Positions 11,601-22,589 of a DNA stretch of 64,000 bases are shown piece after piece (positions within the stretch are counted from its first letter, which is position 1; each line of letters starts with the position of its first letter). The stretch is from contig JABWDB010000013.1 of the NCBI GenBank assembly GCA_019614645.1, positions 5,843,501-5,907,500 of the forward strand. The letters are read 5' to 3'. The translations under genes were made by a program, and so were the position numbers. Under the pieces are notes generated by a model. The model ran no database searches, had not been told where the DNA came from, and was given only the letters and a program-made list of their open reading frames with translations. The DNA is from Stratiolaelaps scimitus (lineage: Eukaryota > Arthropoda > Arachnida > Mesostigmata > Laelapidae).

Positions 11601-12947
11601 AGGCCGAGTCAGAGGCCTGTCAGATAGGGGAACAGCTGAGGGTCAGCTCAAAAAAAATCTCCAATTTGAGCTGCGATTGTTCACGGTTGTTGTTGTTCAC
11701 GTTCATTTTCGTTTGTTACGTTGCTGCTCACCCTACAGATGTCGGATGTATGAACTCCGTAACAAGGAGCGCATCTCGGTTGCGGCCGCCTCGAAGCTGC
11801 TCGCCAACATACTCTACAACTACAAGGGTATGAAGGACACCGAATTGAAGTTTTTACGATCAAACCCGCCTTATTTTTCTATTATTCAGTTGGAAATCGC
11901 TCTGTCTTTGCCTGTAGACATGTGTAGACATTTATACGAGAAAGGAACAATTGCACAATCGTTAGTAGAAGGGCATTATTATTATTTTTATGGATTTCCT
12001 GGTGCCTTCTACGTTTCCCAGGTATGGGGCTATCCATGGGAACCATGATTGCCGGTTACGACAAGCGCGGACCCGGCTTGTACTCCGTTGACGACTCTGG
12101 TCATCGGGTGTCAGGAGATTTGTTTTCGTGCGGGTCCGGATCTCCGTACGCGCTCGGCGTCCTTGACAGCAACCATCGGTGAGTGGAATTATGTTATCGG
12201 TGGACCTTTGGGGTGGCGAGTGGATCTTGCGGCGACCCGGTTCTCTTTTGGTGCGAGAAGCTGCCGTTACAGCTGCGATTATGACATCTTTCCTTCTTGC
12301 GACAATGGAACACTTACCAAACGAAAAGAGAAGAGATGAGGCAAGGTGGGCATTAACTAATTTTTATTATCTGACCGTTGTTCGTTGGCGCTGATGCCTT
12401 TCTCAGGTTTGACATGACTGATGAAGAGGCGTTCGAGCTAGGCCGAAGAGCAATCACTGCTGCCACTTTCCGAGACGGCGGCTCCGGAGGTAAGATTGAG
12501 AGCGAAGATGCATAGTGCCTTGGGCGAATTTTCACCCGAATTTATGCTCGTTCTGTATCCATGCATTAGCTTGTTAGCAAGAGCAACTAATTATACTATT
12601 CAGTTATAAGGTGCACTAATTGAATGTCAATATGTTCAAAGTTGGTCTATTATGTTATGTTTAACGAACATGTAAAACATGTTTGCGATGTAAACGATCG
12701 CAACGCTACTTATAGTAATAACAATATAGCAGAGATGTTACCGTGTTGTTAACAATGAAATGTTACTAACCTCGAGGTTTTTTAGTATATTGCATTCTAA
12801 CGTTTTCTGATCTTTCTGTTGTACGAAGGTATCGTACGATGTTTCCATATGAAGCCTACTGGATGGGTGCACATTTCTGACACGGACTGCATGGAACTGT
12901 ACTATAAGTACGAGGAGGAGAATAAACGCAGATGGGCTCAACAATGA
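8242..12947 (+). CDS. PSMB5: 20S proteasome subunit beta type-5 (or close paralogue), 8 exons
   Basis: Exons are 8242-8382, 9642-9714, 10214-10314, 10997-11082, 11739-11827, 12022-12178, 12407-12489 and 12829-12947. They total 849 nt (282 codons plus TGA) and every junction is GT-AG with matching phase. Beta-5 is the chymotrypsin-like protease of the 20S core in cytosol and nucleus, made as a precursor that cuts itself before Thr1. Here the precursor has 72 residues ending in Gly, then TTTCAFKY; the mature chain is 210 residues. The catalytic residues are in place: Thr1, Asp17 (VDSRAT), Lys33 (TVEK), the Ser of CGSGS, and Asp and Ser of [19 protein letters not shown] and [20 protein letters not shown] are hallmarks of beta-5. 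Odd points are extra cysteines near the active site (TTTC, VCICVD), GAFISSG in place of the usual GSYIASQ-type segment, and a long charged C-terminus. It may be a divergent paralogue. The start is the first ATG of a short acidic leader. Confidence 0.93.
8643..8730. mobile_element. AT-rich long palindrome in PSMB5 intron 1 (MITE-like)
   Basis: ATATGGAAT…AGCTTA on the left mirrors TAAGCT…ATTCCATAT on the right. Between them ATTTATATAATAATAATATA faces its reverse complement, so nearly the whole segment can fold back. A palindromic miniature transposon fits, but no target duplication can be recognised in the (TA)n flank. It could also be an expanded TA repeat with an inverted flank. Confidence 0.4.
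8985..9240 (-). mobile_element. SINE-B, fullest copy with tRNA-like head (PSMB5 intron 1)
   Basis: Read on the minus strand the element begins CCCCGGATGGCCTAGTGGTG, with an A-box-like TGGCCTAGTGG, and about 50 nt on has a B-box-like GGCTTTAAATCC. This resembles a tRNA gene head with an RNA polymerase III promoter. A body of about 150 nt follows, then the stem-loop AGCTGAGGGTCAGCT (8995-9009 on the plus strand as its complement), then CGAAAAACAGT and a TA-rich flank. Related copies lie at 5433-5612, 11505-11660 and 19253-19300. SINEs have no protein product and are copied by a partner LINE. Confidence 0.75.
11505..11660 (+). mobile_element. SINE-B, 5'-truncated copy (PSMB5 intron 4)
   Basis: The plus strand starts in the middle of the element (TTATCATCCTTCTTTATCTG), continues through ACGAGTAAGGAAGAGAATAA and GGTGGCCCCGACAGGTCCTT, and ends with the stem-loop AGCTGAGGGTCAGCT at 11634-11648 and an A-run. 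The orientation is opposite to the copies at 5433 and 8985. The body order agrees with the copy at 8985, which shows that the copy at 5433 is the rearranged one. Confidence 0.75.
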
Positions 12948-13041
12948 GCGATCGGTCATCACACTGCCGACGTTGAATCGATGATAGTGACTCGCAAGTC
13001 ATGTTCGATCGTTAAGGCGAAATAGCTCGTGGGAGCAAATC

Positions 13042-13056
13042 AATAAATAAATAAAT
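13042..13056 (+). terminator. Polyadenylation signal(s) of the proteasome gene
   Basis: Three overlapping AATAAA hexamers stand about 95-110 bases after the stop codon of the beta-5 gene. This is the expected place and sequence for 3'-end processing; the cleavage site itself is not visible. Confidence 0.6.
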
Positions 13057-13219
13057 TTCGAAACCTATTTTACACTCTTAGCTGACCTTATCTGTGTCCA
13101 CTGGTTATTGAAAACACAACATGTAACATATATTACGTCAAGGCTGATGCAGAAATAGCACGGTGCCCGCTATCAACAACTTTGAGTGCAAGTTGTTTGC
13201 CCGCAGCTCTCGTGTGCTT

Positions 13220-13785
13220 TTGCCTGCGGGCATGGCGTGGTGGACAAGGTAGGCAGTACCAAAAAGGGAGTTTTGTGGAGTCTGAGGTTCAAATCTGAGT
13301 GGAGTCATATTTACTTTTATGGGCAGTATCTCCGCAATTAGATTTGTTAAGTAGTAGTGGCAACTAATGTGGTCTGCGGCATAGCTAGCACTGTGCAGAA
13401 AGGAAGGCACCGTACACCCCCTGTATGCGTCATAAATACTGCATGTTTACTTACACGGGGCTTTCTACAGACACCCTATTGACCACAGTAGTTGTTCACA
13501 GACGTGAAGTGGACAGAGGTATAGAGAGAAAGTCTGGTCTTGAGAGAGTGAGAGAGAAGTGAAGCAGCTGAGAGTCAGCTAACCACGTCATGTCCGTACG
13601 GTGAGGAGGATGTGTGGTGCTCGTGGCTGGGCTTGTACACATCTCACCACACTTGACTGAAGAATGCGATAAGCGATACCGGGAAGGGTGGTGCTGTTGA
13701 ACATCGTCAACAGTTCCATAAGGGGGGGCGGCCATGGTGTTGGCATGCATTAACATGCCAACACCCCCCCTTAAAAAAAAAAAAG
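13220..13785 (+). mobile_element. SINE-A copy 1, with 11-bp target duplication
   Basis: The element begins near CCTGCGGGCATGGCGTGGTG. An A-box-like TGGCGTGGTGG and a B-box-like GGTTCAAATC about 60 nt on suggest a tRNA-derived head. The body is nearly identical to the copy at 33421-33975. The stem-loop AGCTGAGAGTCAGCT lies at 13566-13580 and a 12-bp hairpin (GGTGTTGGCATG, loop CATTAA) at 13736-13765, followed by C-run, TT and a poly-A tail. CTCGTGTGCTT flanks it at 13209-13219 and 13786-13796. The minus-strand open frame inside it is a by-product. Confidence 0.9.
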
Positions 13786-14827
13786 CTCGTGTGCTTGGCT
13801 GCTGTGAGGCGGTTTCGTTTTAGAAATACTGCATAGAATAAGTGCCATGATATTCAAGCTAGCACCCAATGGTTTTTAGCATAATTCTAGCAAGTCACCG
13901 AAATAGTACGGTCACTATTTCGGTGATTTGTCCCAGACAGACACAAGATGGGTTCTGGGCTCAAATGCACATAAGTTTAGACCTATTTAGATGTTTCCAT
14001 AGGGAATTAGTTTTTTGACTGCGCGCCGGCGCTTCATCTCGATTTCAAAGCACACACACACACGCACAAATGAATCCTTATAGCATTATTGAAAACTTGC
14101 CTCAATAATAATAACAATATAAACATAATAAACAGTATACTTCAAAGGTACATTACAAATGGTTCAAAGTAAGTAAGGAGTCCCGAAATAGTACAAGCAC
14201 TGTAGTAGCCATTTTTTTTTATTATAAGATAACGTTATTAAAACGACGACTCGGCTATTGATAGAAAAAAGTTCAAGCCAGTAAAATCATGCGGGAGTAC
14301 CGTCATGCTTGCGTCTGCCATAAACATCCTTTACTAATTCTTATCTTTACCATTTTACCGCTCGCTGGTCCCCAGTCGCCACTCATTTTGCATGTATCCT
14401 GACGTAGCACACCGCCACGTCAGAGGTCGACGCTTAAAGTATAGTAGAATACAACCTAATTCAAGTCGTAAACGATGGGCGAAGCTGTGATTATGCGCAA
14501 AGGAGTCCATTTGCAATTACTTTTAGCTTGTCGTCTTTTGTTCTCTGAATGTAGATGTTGTTAGTTATGTTACGTTTCAGAACTAGTACTACCACTAAGT
14601 ATTATTATTATTATTTTATGTCTAACGTGTGGGTTTAAAAGATCAAATTGCGCTCGGCAACATTGCTGAGCGAATTGCCGAAAATACTAAATGGAGTTGC
14701 ATATATACAAAATCTTTCGCGGGTATTACTAAGACGGAAGCGATATTGACAGTTTCATTGACAATTACAGTGTATGATGCATTCACTTGGTTCCAGCTGG
14801 CTCTCCTTGTCAAAGAACAGCCAACAG
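13786..14827. other. Intergenic, no gene seen apart from a hairpin
   Basis: The stretch is AT-rich with a short CA repeat near 14053. A frame at 14629-14886 on the plus strand overlaps the end of the minus-strand gene and shows no domain. The 13-bp hairpin at 13895-13926 is listed separately. Confidence 0.5.
13895..13926. repeat. Perfect 13-bp inverted repeat, 6-nt loop
   Basis: TCACCGAAATAGT at 13895-13907 is the reverse complement of ACTATTTCGGTGA at 13914-13926, with loop ACGGTC. With one mismatch the stem extends to 17 bp. Confidence 0.9.
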
Positions 14828-16968
14828 TCAACAGTCCTTTTTCTCGCTGCGTTTTAAAAAAAAACCAGGCGTTGACAGATCCTTGAGCCACCTGAGTATG
14901 TCATTTTTCATACATTGAGTAATCTGCCAATTTTTTAAGGTCCGTTCGGTCTCTGCTAGCGCTCTCAATAGACGACTCGTGCTTGGGTCGTTTCGAGAAA
15001 GTTCCTTTACGCTGCGAAAGTTTTCAGCATGAACAAACTCTGCCATCTCGCCAACAGCTGGAACTGGTTCAGCCATGTTCAATGGTCGTACTAAAATCGA
15101 TGCTGGAAACTCGTACACCTGTCGACGACACATTATAGTGGTACCTATAACAACACAACATACAACAATATATTATATTATTCAGTATTGTCAGTAGCGG
15201 TCATAAATACGAAACAGCACGCCACGCCTCAATGTTCGCATTAAGCATTTCCTATGCAATCACACTCGTTCAGATAGAATGGACGAATCTATTCGTTGAA
15301 ATAGAAGATATCTTTCATACCACCAAGGGGCATGGGACAGCGTGGCCAATGCGCATCTCTCTGAGTGAGATTTCCATGGAAACTACGAACATAACCACGA
15401 TTTGTAGCCGTCGGTTGCATTTCTAAAGGTTGGTGGTTAGATTTGGATATGGTTGCCGCCTGGTGGAGAACGCCCAGGTAAGTTAACATGACCGACATGA
15501 TAGTATCGGCCACTGACGCTTTCTCTGTCCGTTCTAGAACAGTGTATGCTAACCATCGAACCTAAAGTAACAGCAGACGAGTAAAGTTAGCTGCTCAACA
15601 TGATCATTATACCTACCTACGATGAGCTGACCATCGCTTGAACGATTGAGCAGAGCCACCTCGTAGAAGTCCTGATGTCGCCCCCTGCCTGGATCTAGTA
15701 TACTAATCACCTCACAGGCGAGCAATCCTAGCGTGCCGCGTATACAGACCCGGGCTCCCACGTAGACCTCTTCGATAGCGAGCATCTTCGGGAATTCGCG
15801 GAGTACCTTGGACTCGATATATTGGCCGTCATCGCCCTTCAAAAGAAGCCTGCCGTCGAAGTCAATCTCGGCACACGTGCATCTCGCTAGCCCACATCGA
15901 AGTTGTTCGACAACCTGCAACACAAGGGGGACTCGATAATAAGGATAGGTTGTCAACAGCTTACATCACAACCATTGGTCTAGTTACCCAGCTAAAATTA
16001 GCTTTAATGAGAGATCGAGTAGACTAGACGGAGAAAATCGTGCAATAACGACTTGCATTTCGTAGCTGCAGCGACTATGTCTGGCAACGAAGAGCACTTT
16101 GGTGTAGCAGCATGAATCAGGGACAATGAAAGCGCTTGGTGAAATCTCACTAAACAAAGTGGGTCACCCCTTACTCTGAACTTAATACAGCCGTTTGACT
16201 GCTCCCAAGAGATGACACTAGAGAACAAGGCGCTTCAGCAATTCAGCCCATGAATAGGGCATCCGAGTCAGTCACCAATAGCACTGACAAGTAGCCTATA
16301 TATTGTCTGTTCACCTTTGAAAGTTCAGTACTCAATTCGCAGAATAACAAGGAGAGCCAGGTCGACTCATCGAAGATAGTCACTAGAAGCGAAATGCCGA
16401 CTACGGCGCACGTTTATTCCGCTCGTGTAGAATGATATTAGCAGGCTGTCATCGATCGAGTGGGTGGTGTTGGAATACATTTTTCCAATGCACGCATGTG
16501 CAGGGATGATCTCGACGAACAGTGGTTGCACCGGCAACTTCAATATATATATATATACACGCCGTTACCGTCTCTACGAACTAAACACATTATGAAATTA
16601 CCTCTAGGTGAGGCAGGACTATTTGATAGAAATGGTCAAACCCGTTTTCTAGACAATGTGCAGAGTATTTGTATATTTGTGCACCCACCTCCACGGCGGG
16701 GGCGGCGCGTTAACATGCGGGCTATTTTTTGCGAGTACCATGAGTTCTTTGCATGCTGTAAGTCAAAGCATTCATTGAAGACGCTAAAATGCAACGATGT
16801 TCGCTAACGTTACCGAAGCAATAGAATAAAGGCCTACCAGGACTTCCAGCGGGTTCATGCTGCGTTCTGTTTGAACGACTTCGACCAGTTCGCTTTGCGA
16901 GATATTTGATGGACCGAAACCCATGATCGGCAGATGACTTCCGAGGATCACCGACAAGGATCCCGACA
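14828..16968 (-). CDS. Unrecognised spliced gene with Tudor-like segment, C-terminal part
   Basis: Three minus-strand exons join in frame: 16968-16838, 15914-15621 and 15118-14828. Acceptors are TTTTCTCAG, TGTGTTGCAG and TCGACAG; donors are GTAGGC and GTAGGT. The first reads SGSLSVILGSHLPIMGFGPS and ends NPLEVL. The second has a basic-acidic middle and the pattern VGARVCIRG…ACEVISI…FYEVALLNRSSDG. The third continues VYEFPASILVRPL, then a helical charged tail (LLRALAETERTLKNW). A Gly-Val opening, alternating beta segments, a YEV-like strand and a final ILVRPL resemble Tudor or SGF29/ARID4-type chromatin-reader barrels, but this is pattern-level inference only. A TGA ends the frame at 14828-14830. 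A nine-base A-run near 14860 could hide a frameshift, since another frame is open beyond it. The first exon starts in phase 2, so more gene lies upstream. Confidence 0.55.
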
Positions 16969-17867
16969 CTGAGAAAAGAATCGTTTCACTTAGCCTCAGA
17001 TAGCTCATTACGTATAAGTACAATTATCATAAGGTAGTAGTGATTGAAAAATGGTTATCTTAGCTGGCAGTTAGCTATACAGCTTCCTTTATCTATGTAC
17101 GTCGCTTAATCACGGCGACCACGTTACCTTTTCAATCTCAAAGTGGACGGGATTCACGGTAAAATTCACCACCGAGCAATAAGTTAATAAACAGTTCTAT
17201 GAATGCACGTTATTTATTAACGGATGCACCTGCGACTACACGATCACACCTAGTGTAGCGCGACTGTGTTGAATTCCGACGGCTAACCTCTAACTGTGTC
17301 TCCGGTCAGAGAGCGTCATCAATGTCAGGCATCGTCGTGCGCACCTGTGTGCACAACAATCCTGCGATTGAGGGAACGTACGAACTGCAGATGCCTACCA
17401 CGTGAAGCACAACGTATCCTCTTAGAGATGTTCGTATCTTGGATTTGTTTCAGTGTTACTCGTACGTATCTTCAGCAATCGTGTACGTATATGCGGGTTG
17501 GAGGAACTTAGGAAGCGGTGGACGACCATCGGCCGACTCGAGCAAGCACGCTGAGTCGAAGGCACAAAATTCTAGTGGTTAGAAAGGTCGCTGATAACAT
17601 TATGTGGCTTGTTTTTGTTCCTGGTGTTTCATTGCTTTATTAGAATATGTGGCTAGACTCGAGCTGAATGGGTGATGTCCCTCAGCGCAGAACTATGGAT
17701 GCGGCCATCGTTGCTCTTATCAGCAACACGCTGGGGCAGGACATGTCCTTGTGCCACGTGGATCATATGGGCCGCTAAGTATTCCAAATTTGTCATTAGA
17801 TTACTATGTTAGCTTGGCTATCAAATTTGGACGTTCAATATGCTTAGGATGGGGCAGACCCTCTATT

Positions 17868-18930
17868 TGGATTTAATAATAATACAAGTACTTTATTTAA
17901 TAGCAGATGCAAAAAGACAATAAGCAGACACAAAACACACAAGTATACTGCTGTGCTGCAAGCACGACTGGTTCGCCACGCAAACAGATCATTTACAGAC
18001 AACTTTCTAGCGACGAACTTTGGTAAAATGTTTCTTTGAGATCTTTCTAATAATAAATAAAATAGTTTCTATTATATCAAATATTGTTTCTTTTAGACTA
18101 GGGCGCTTCTTTTCAATATAGGTGAACATAGTTTTGTTTATGATTATCAGTCTCGTCTGATGATTGGAGTGATATCTAGATCACGCATGTCATACTGGCA
18201 TCTAAAGGCAACCCGCCTGGCGGATTTCTCATTGACTTAAAAAGGTCGTTCGGTATCCCTACGAATACCACACCGGAGACGCATACGTTATGAGTGGTTC
18301 TACATAAAATTTAAATACTCTATTATATAGTCTCGGGTCATTTACAGCAAAGGATCGCAGAATCCAGTTTGAGCGTCGACAGGTCCGAAGAACAGCATCG
18401 TGTCACGTGATCTTTGTTTTCGGGTGAGATTGAAGTGGCAACCTCAATATCTCCGATGGTGGTCATTCTCTGTAGGTTGGTTCCACCGATGGAATATGTG
18501 TAGTTTGGATTACCATAGCCGAAATGTTGAACTGCGCATTCTCTTACTGACAATTCTAAGTCATGGGTAATCGTTCACTCTAAGAAATTATTGAGGGGTT
18601 CTTATGGGAGTATGCAATCCTCAATTTCATTAACACCTCGCTATATCCGCTTATCATCTGCGTACATTTTAACAGATAGTGATGCAGGTAGTATGTACAT
18701 TATAGAATTTATATACAGAATAAACATAAGCGCTCCCAGAATTGTTCCCTGAGGTCAGCCAGAAGTTGCTCAGGCGAACCGAGCAGTTTCCGTTAACTCG
18801 AACGTGCGATCAGGGAGGAAGTCTTGGATCCACTTCACTTGAAGCTTACCAATGCTGAAGTTTGGAAGCAACTGGATCGGTGAGTGACCCTTTCGAAAGG
18901 CTCACTCACTGATCCAATTGCTTTGCCCAC
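17868..18930 (-). pseudogene. Non-LTR retrotransposon (LINE) reverse-transcriptase relic
   Basis: Minus-strand translation in one frame gives KWIQDFLPDRTFEL, PQGTILGALMFILYINS (18754 downward), VKMYADD with the catalytic motif at 18653-18664, then a thumb-like ECAVQHFGYGNPNYTYSIGG and YVEPLITYASPVW at 18268-18305. These are consecutive blocks of LINE reverse transcriptases. At least four in-frame stops break it. The 3' end has AATAAA and a (TTA)n tail near 17870-17890. The 5' part is missing. A near-perfect inverted repeat lies at its upstream edge. It is an inactive relic. Confidence 0.85.
18866..18923. repeat. 28-bp inverted repeat, 2-nt loop, 3 mismatches
   Basis: The arm starting AAGCAACTGGATCGGTGAGT (18866-18893) faces its reverse complement at 18896-18923 across CG, with three mismatches. 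It lies at the 5' edge of the LINE relic. It may mark a fold-back event during or after insertion. Confidence 0.85.
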
Positions 18931-19252
18931 ACTCTTGTTTCAATGGAACCAACCAGATCTGTCCCTACTCTCATCCATTGTTAATCCTCAATACTTTATA
19001 GTAGAAGTATAAATTTATTCATTTATTTGTGTATTTGTTAGAAAACACTATCCAAGTGTGGATTGCACACTTACGCTTACGCTATCACTAAATTAATCCA
19101 AAATAAAATAGATCATAATGTTTATTCGAGCAATACAAAAAAGTCTAGCCGGCAATCCTTTCCAATGTAATCGCACCTGTTCATAGTCGTTGCCACGGCG
19201 ACGGGAGAACCGCATGAAAATTAAGGCGCGTATAAGTAAGTATAATAATTGT

Positions 19253-19300
19253 TTTTCGAGCTGACCCTCAGCTGTTCCCCTATGCGACAGGCCTCAGCAT
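19253..19300 (-). mobile_element. SINE-B 3'-end fragment
   Basis: GTTTTTCGAGCTGACCCTCA and the following GCTGTTCCCCTATGCGACAG match the 3' end of SINE-B on the minus strand, with the stem-loop at 19259-19273. Beyond GCCTCAG the match is lost, so only about 50 bases remain. The surrounding 18.95-20.3 kb shows no clear gene. Confidence 0.65.
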
Positions 19301-20388
19301 TGGTGGTCCAGCTTATTCAACATCGTCTTCGTTTAGGTCGGGCGACCGTGAGCGCATATCGCCAAATTTCCTAGAAGACATCGTATTCATTCATAGTTAC
19401 ATCATTGTGACATCGTGGTTTCTCTATGATATGATTTGCCTTAGATGCATCTGATATAAGGGTTTGCTCGGGTGTGCACGAACTAATTACCTATCAAGGT
19501 AATTGGACTTGTGATACCTTTGATGGTCATATCGCACTCGCAAAAAAATAAGACTGGCCCAAAAACAACTTCTATCACAATGACAAGTGGATCAACTGTT
19601 TCAGCTGTTTTGGATAGGTAGAATAGTATATTAAAATATTATTGCGCTATTTAGTGAATGTTCCTAGAAATGGCTACAAACCGCTCGGGTGCCACTCGCG
19701 TCCGATTCACTGATCCGCCTGCTCGGGAACATCCGAAATTTGGACAGGTAACATCTGTTGGTGACACAGACGAAGTTATCGAACAGCACATTACCTTCCC
19801 GGCTCAGATTAGATACACGAAAAAAGGATAGATATAAACAGAAGATACGAGTGAGTGAATTTGTACAACTGTTGAAACCCCCATTGGTTTTCGCGTTCCT
19901 GTGAACGCCCCTCTGTATGTCCACTAAACCTGATCAAATACAATCGACTCTGGGAGTATAGTAGCTTGTCGATATTTCACGCCGGTAACTTTGTCGTTTT
20001 GCCTGCGGGATCTAGGAATGAAGGCAATCGAAATTCCAACTAAATCATTACTAAGTCAATATGACGTTGTCCCCCCACATTGCCGCCACAATTAACGACA
20101 ATAGACGACACAAATAATCTTGAGTACATGATCATCATCAGATGTGACGTGCATAAGCCCCGTTCGTCTATACGACCCCACAATGTTGACTTTGAGCATC
20201 GCAAACAACTGAAAACGCTGCTACAATTTTTGTTGAGAAACAAACGTGGAACTGGTCACGAGCCCGAGCTATGATTACATACTACACGGGTGTGAAATTA
20301 TAGAAAACCATGAAGGGTAAAGCTTTATTGATTTGTTAAAGGAACTGCATACAATGCTTAAGTTTTCTCATATGTACGAGGTACCAAC

Positions 20389-20502
20389 CTTGAGGTCCTG
20401 TACAAAACGGAGCAGGTCCAAGAGAAATTGGCGCTGTATCGGAGAGCATCCAATACGACCGATGACAGCGTCGGACAGGGAATCGCCACACTGCGTGCTT
20501 AT
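20389..20502 (-). CDS. Single 38-codon exon, gene unrecognised
   Basis: On the minus strand a CTTACAG acceptor opens a phase-0 exon that ends AAG before a GTTGGT donor, exactly 38 codons. It reads ISTQCGDSLSDAVIG, then RIGCSPIQRQF and LLDLLRFVQDLK, an amphipathic helix-like end. Clean borders, exact phase and non-repetitive protein sequence support a real internal exon. It may belong upstream of the three-exon gene ending at 14828, but no exon with matching phase was found between them. No family was recognised. Confidence 0.45.
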
Positions 20503-22382
20503 CTGTAAGTTGGTGGGGACAGTGGTGTGTTATTTCGGACGAACGTGATTGCACACGTACCGTACACTCGAGGATGACACTAGCCAACATTTATGATAAA
20601 ATACGAACGACAACAACGAAAAGGCTCACTAGTTGCCTATTTACGACACATTTTACATAGCCGGATAGCATATTGGCAATAATTGGTAACAAAGCTAAAT
20701 TAATATGTATAATCGTGTTATTAATACGGTCGGGTGGGATTTTCACAGCAGGCACACATACTTCACCTCACTTCGAGTCCGCCACCCAGTCAGTGTACAT
20801 CTCTTGACAGCTGGTCCGCCATCCTGTAGACACCCGTCTGAATTCAATTATCCCCGACCGACCTGTCTCTCTGCGCTATCCTTCCTCATCCTCCCGAGAA
20901 GTCCGAGTGTCCTTCCTTTGGTTATTCAAGGGTAGTTAGCGTAGTAAAGGCCGCGTCTTCATAGTTCAGAAAATTATTGTTTAACTAATCGCAATTAAAT
21001 AAACTCTACATATACTTGATTGTGGTCCATAAAATATAAACTGTCTTGATTTTAGACAATTTTATAATCGCGTCAATCTAACAACGAAAATGGCGATTCT
21101 GATCATATATATATATCTCGAAGTTTCGGATGTTTTCATTTCATCGTAGTTCTGTACACTAAGGGAAGATCCTTCTAATTAACGTATAATAAAGCTGTGA
21201 CCAGGTGCTTCCGATATACGCGACTCAAACCGAATGCTTGATCGGTTGGCTCTTTTTTAGGGTTCACTGTGCTCCATCAGTGTGAATAGATTCATTCGAG
21301 TAACAACACTGTTGGACTCCTGCATTATGCTTGACATAGTCATCCACTTTCATACACTGGTGAACCAATAAAGAATGCTGCAGAAAACCAGAACAACTTC
21401 CTAAAATGTTTTCCTTAACATTTTCCTCACGTACTTTCTATATCCATGCCTATCAGGTTTGTAGTTTATTTTTAAGTTCTTGTTGTAACGAGGACTCGAC
21501 GGTAATAGAGTAGTAATTGGCTTATAGAGATCAGCCCCACATGATCCCAACTATGATGCAAACGCTATATGTGCAAATGTGAATCAGTGTTTTGGTTCTG
21601 GAGTATTATCCGGTGTAATACTCGCAGAAAAAGCAAGTTGAAAGAACAAAGTGCATATTGCTTTAGCTGAAGATGAGCGAAGTTTGTTCGACGACTTTTG
21701 TTTAAAATGTATGCATCTATATTTAGTGACAATCCGTTACTTCAAATATGAAATAAATATTAAGCCGATTGTTCATTTAGGGTCCTAAACAACACGATTA
21801 GTTGGGCTGTATTATTGATAAACATCGTCATGTTTATCAATAATAACTACGTTACATTCTAGTGAGATACTTACAGCACTAACAGCTGGCCGCACTATTT
21901 TATAAATATTTTCTCTACAGATTGCAATGCGAAAAGTAGTTGAAGTCTAGTGATATAGGTTTTTGCTCTTTTTTTATCTTTCTATGGTCTACATCCGTTT
22001 AAATGTAATGTGTACTTGGAATAGAACAGAAAGCGAAAAGGCCACAAAAGGTTACCTTCTAGGGTACCACAGGATGCTAACACCTGTTTAATGGCATTCA
22101 CCTGAGATCATTCTTTCTGCCCATACTGCTCCTGGTTTGTACAAGGTCAAAAAATCACCGGGTTTATGTGTTACAGTTATTAGGCCTGAAATGCTCCAGT
22201 GGTTTTTAATTCCAGAATCCTTCATCAACGTATGTAGGTTCCTGATTCCGTACTCACTACAATTATATGCAGAAGGAAAAGATAAGATCTCTATTTTCAG
22301 GATACATCCCCGACAACAACTGACGTCTGCAACTTTCGATTGAGCACAATACGTTCACCCAGGCTAGAGATACATTCGATGT
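20503..22382. other. AT-rich stretch without recognisable gene
   Basis: Short frames at 20705-20935 and 22137-22343 on the plus strand show no domain. A 16-bp hairpin lies at 21810-21845. If the exons at 20389 and 22397 belong to one minus-strand gene this is an intron, possibly with a small missed exon. Confidence 0.4.
21810..21845. repeat. Perfect 16-bp inverted repeat, 4-nt loop
   Basis: TATTATTGATAAACAT at 21810-21825 faces ATGTTTATCAATAATA at 21830-21845 across CGTC. Confidence 0.9.
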
Positions 22383-22589
22383 TTACGAGAATAAACCTTC
22401 GAAAAGGTCATAGCTTTGAATCGTAAACTGCGCCTCAGGCTGTGTACATAATCTATTCTCGAGTTGGTAGCTAGCCATACCGTTGTGAACTCGCATATCC
22501 GCGATCGGCCTATTATCGAGGCAGTAATAGTCGGATGGGCAATATAGCGGAATTTGCGAGGTCGGCATACGTTTCAACGTTCGAATTTC
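22383..22589 (-). CDS. Exon of unrecognised gene, 64+ codons
   Basis: A TTGTTCCCAG acceptor on the minus strand opens a frame at 22589 reading EIRTLKRMPTSQIPLYCPSD, then a stretch with three Cys, and DLFEG. A possible donor (GAAG|GTTTAT) stands at 22397/22396; otherwise the frame ends at TAA 22383-22385. The cysteine spacing and lack of long hydrophobic runs would suit a folded domain, but I recognise no family. It is probably part of the same minus-strand transcription unit as the exons at 20389 and 14828-16968, though the joins are unproven. Confidence 0.45.
   Translation of the reverse strand, partial: EIRTLKRMPTSQIPLYCPSDYYCLDNRPIADMRVHNGMASYQLENRLCTQPEAQFTIQSYDLFEGLFS

Noticed and set aside
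13138..13609. Minus-strand open frames inside both SINE-A copies that look like a conserved protein
   Set aside because: Their similarity is explained by the repeated element itself, which has tRNA-like promoter boxes and no coding capacity.
19670..19747. Possible plus-strand first exon starting ATGGCTACAAACC with a donor after 26 codons
   Set aside because: No downstream exon on the plus strand was found, and the reverse strand is open in several frames over the same bases.
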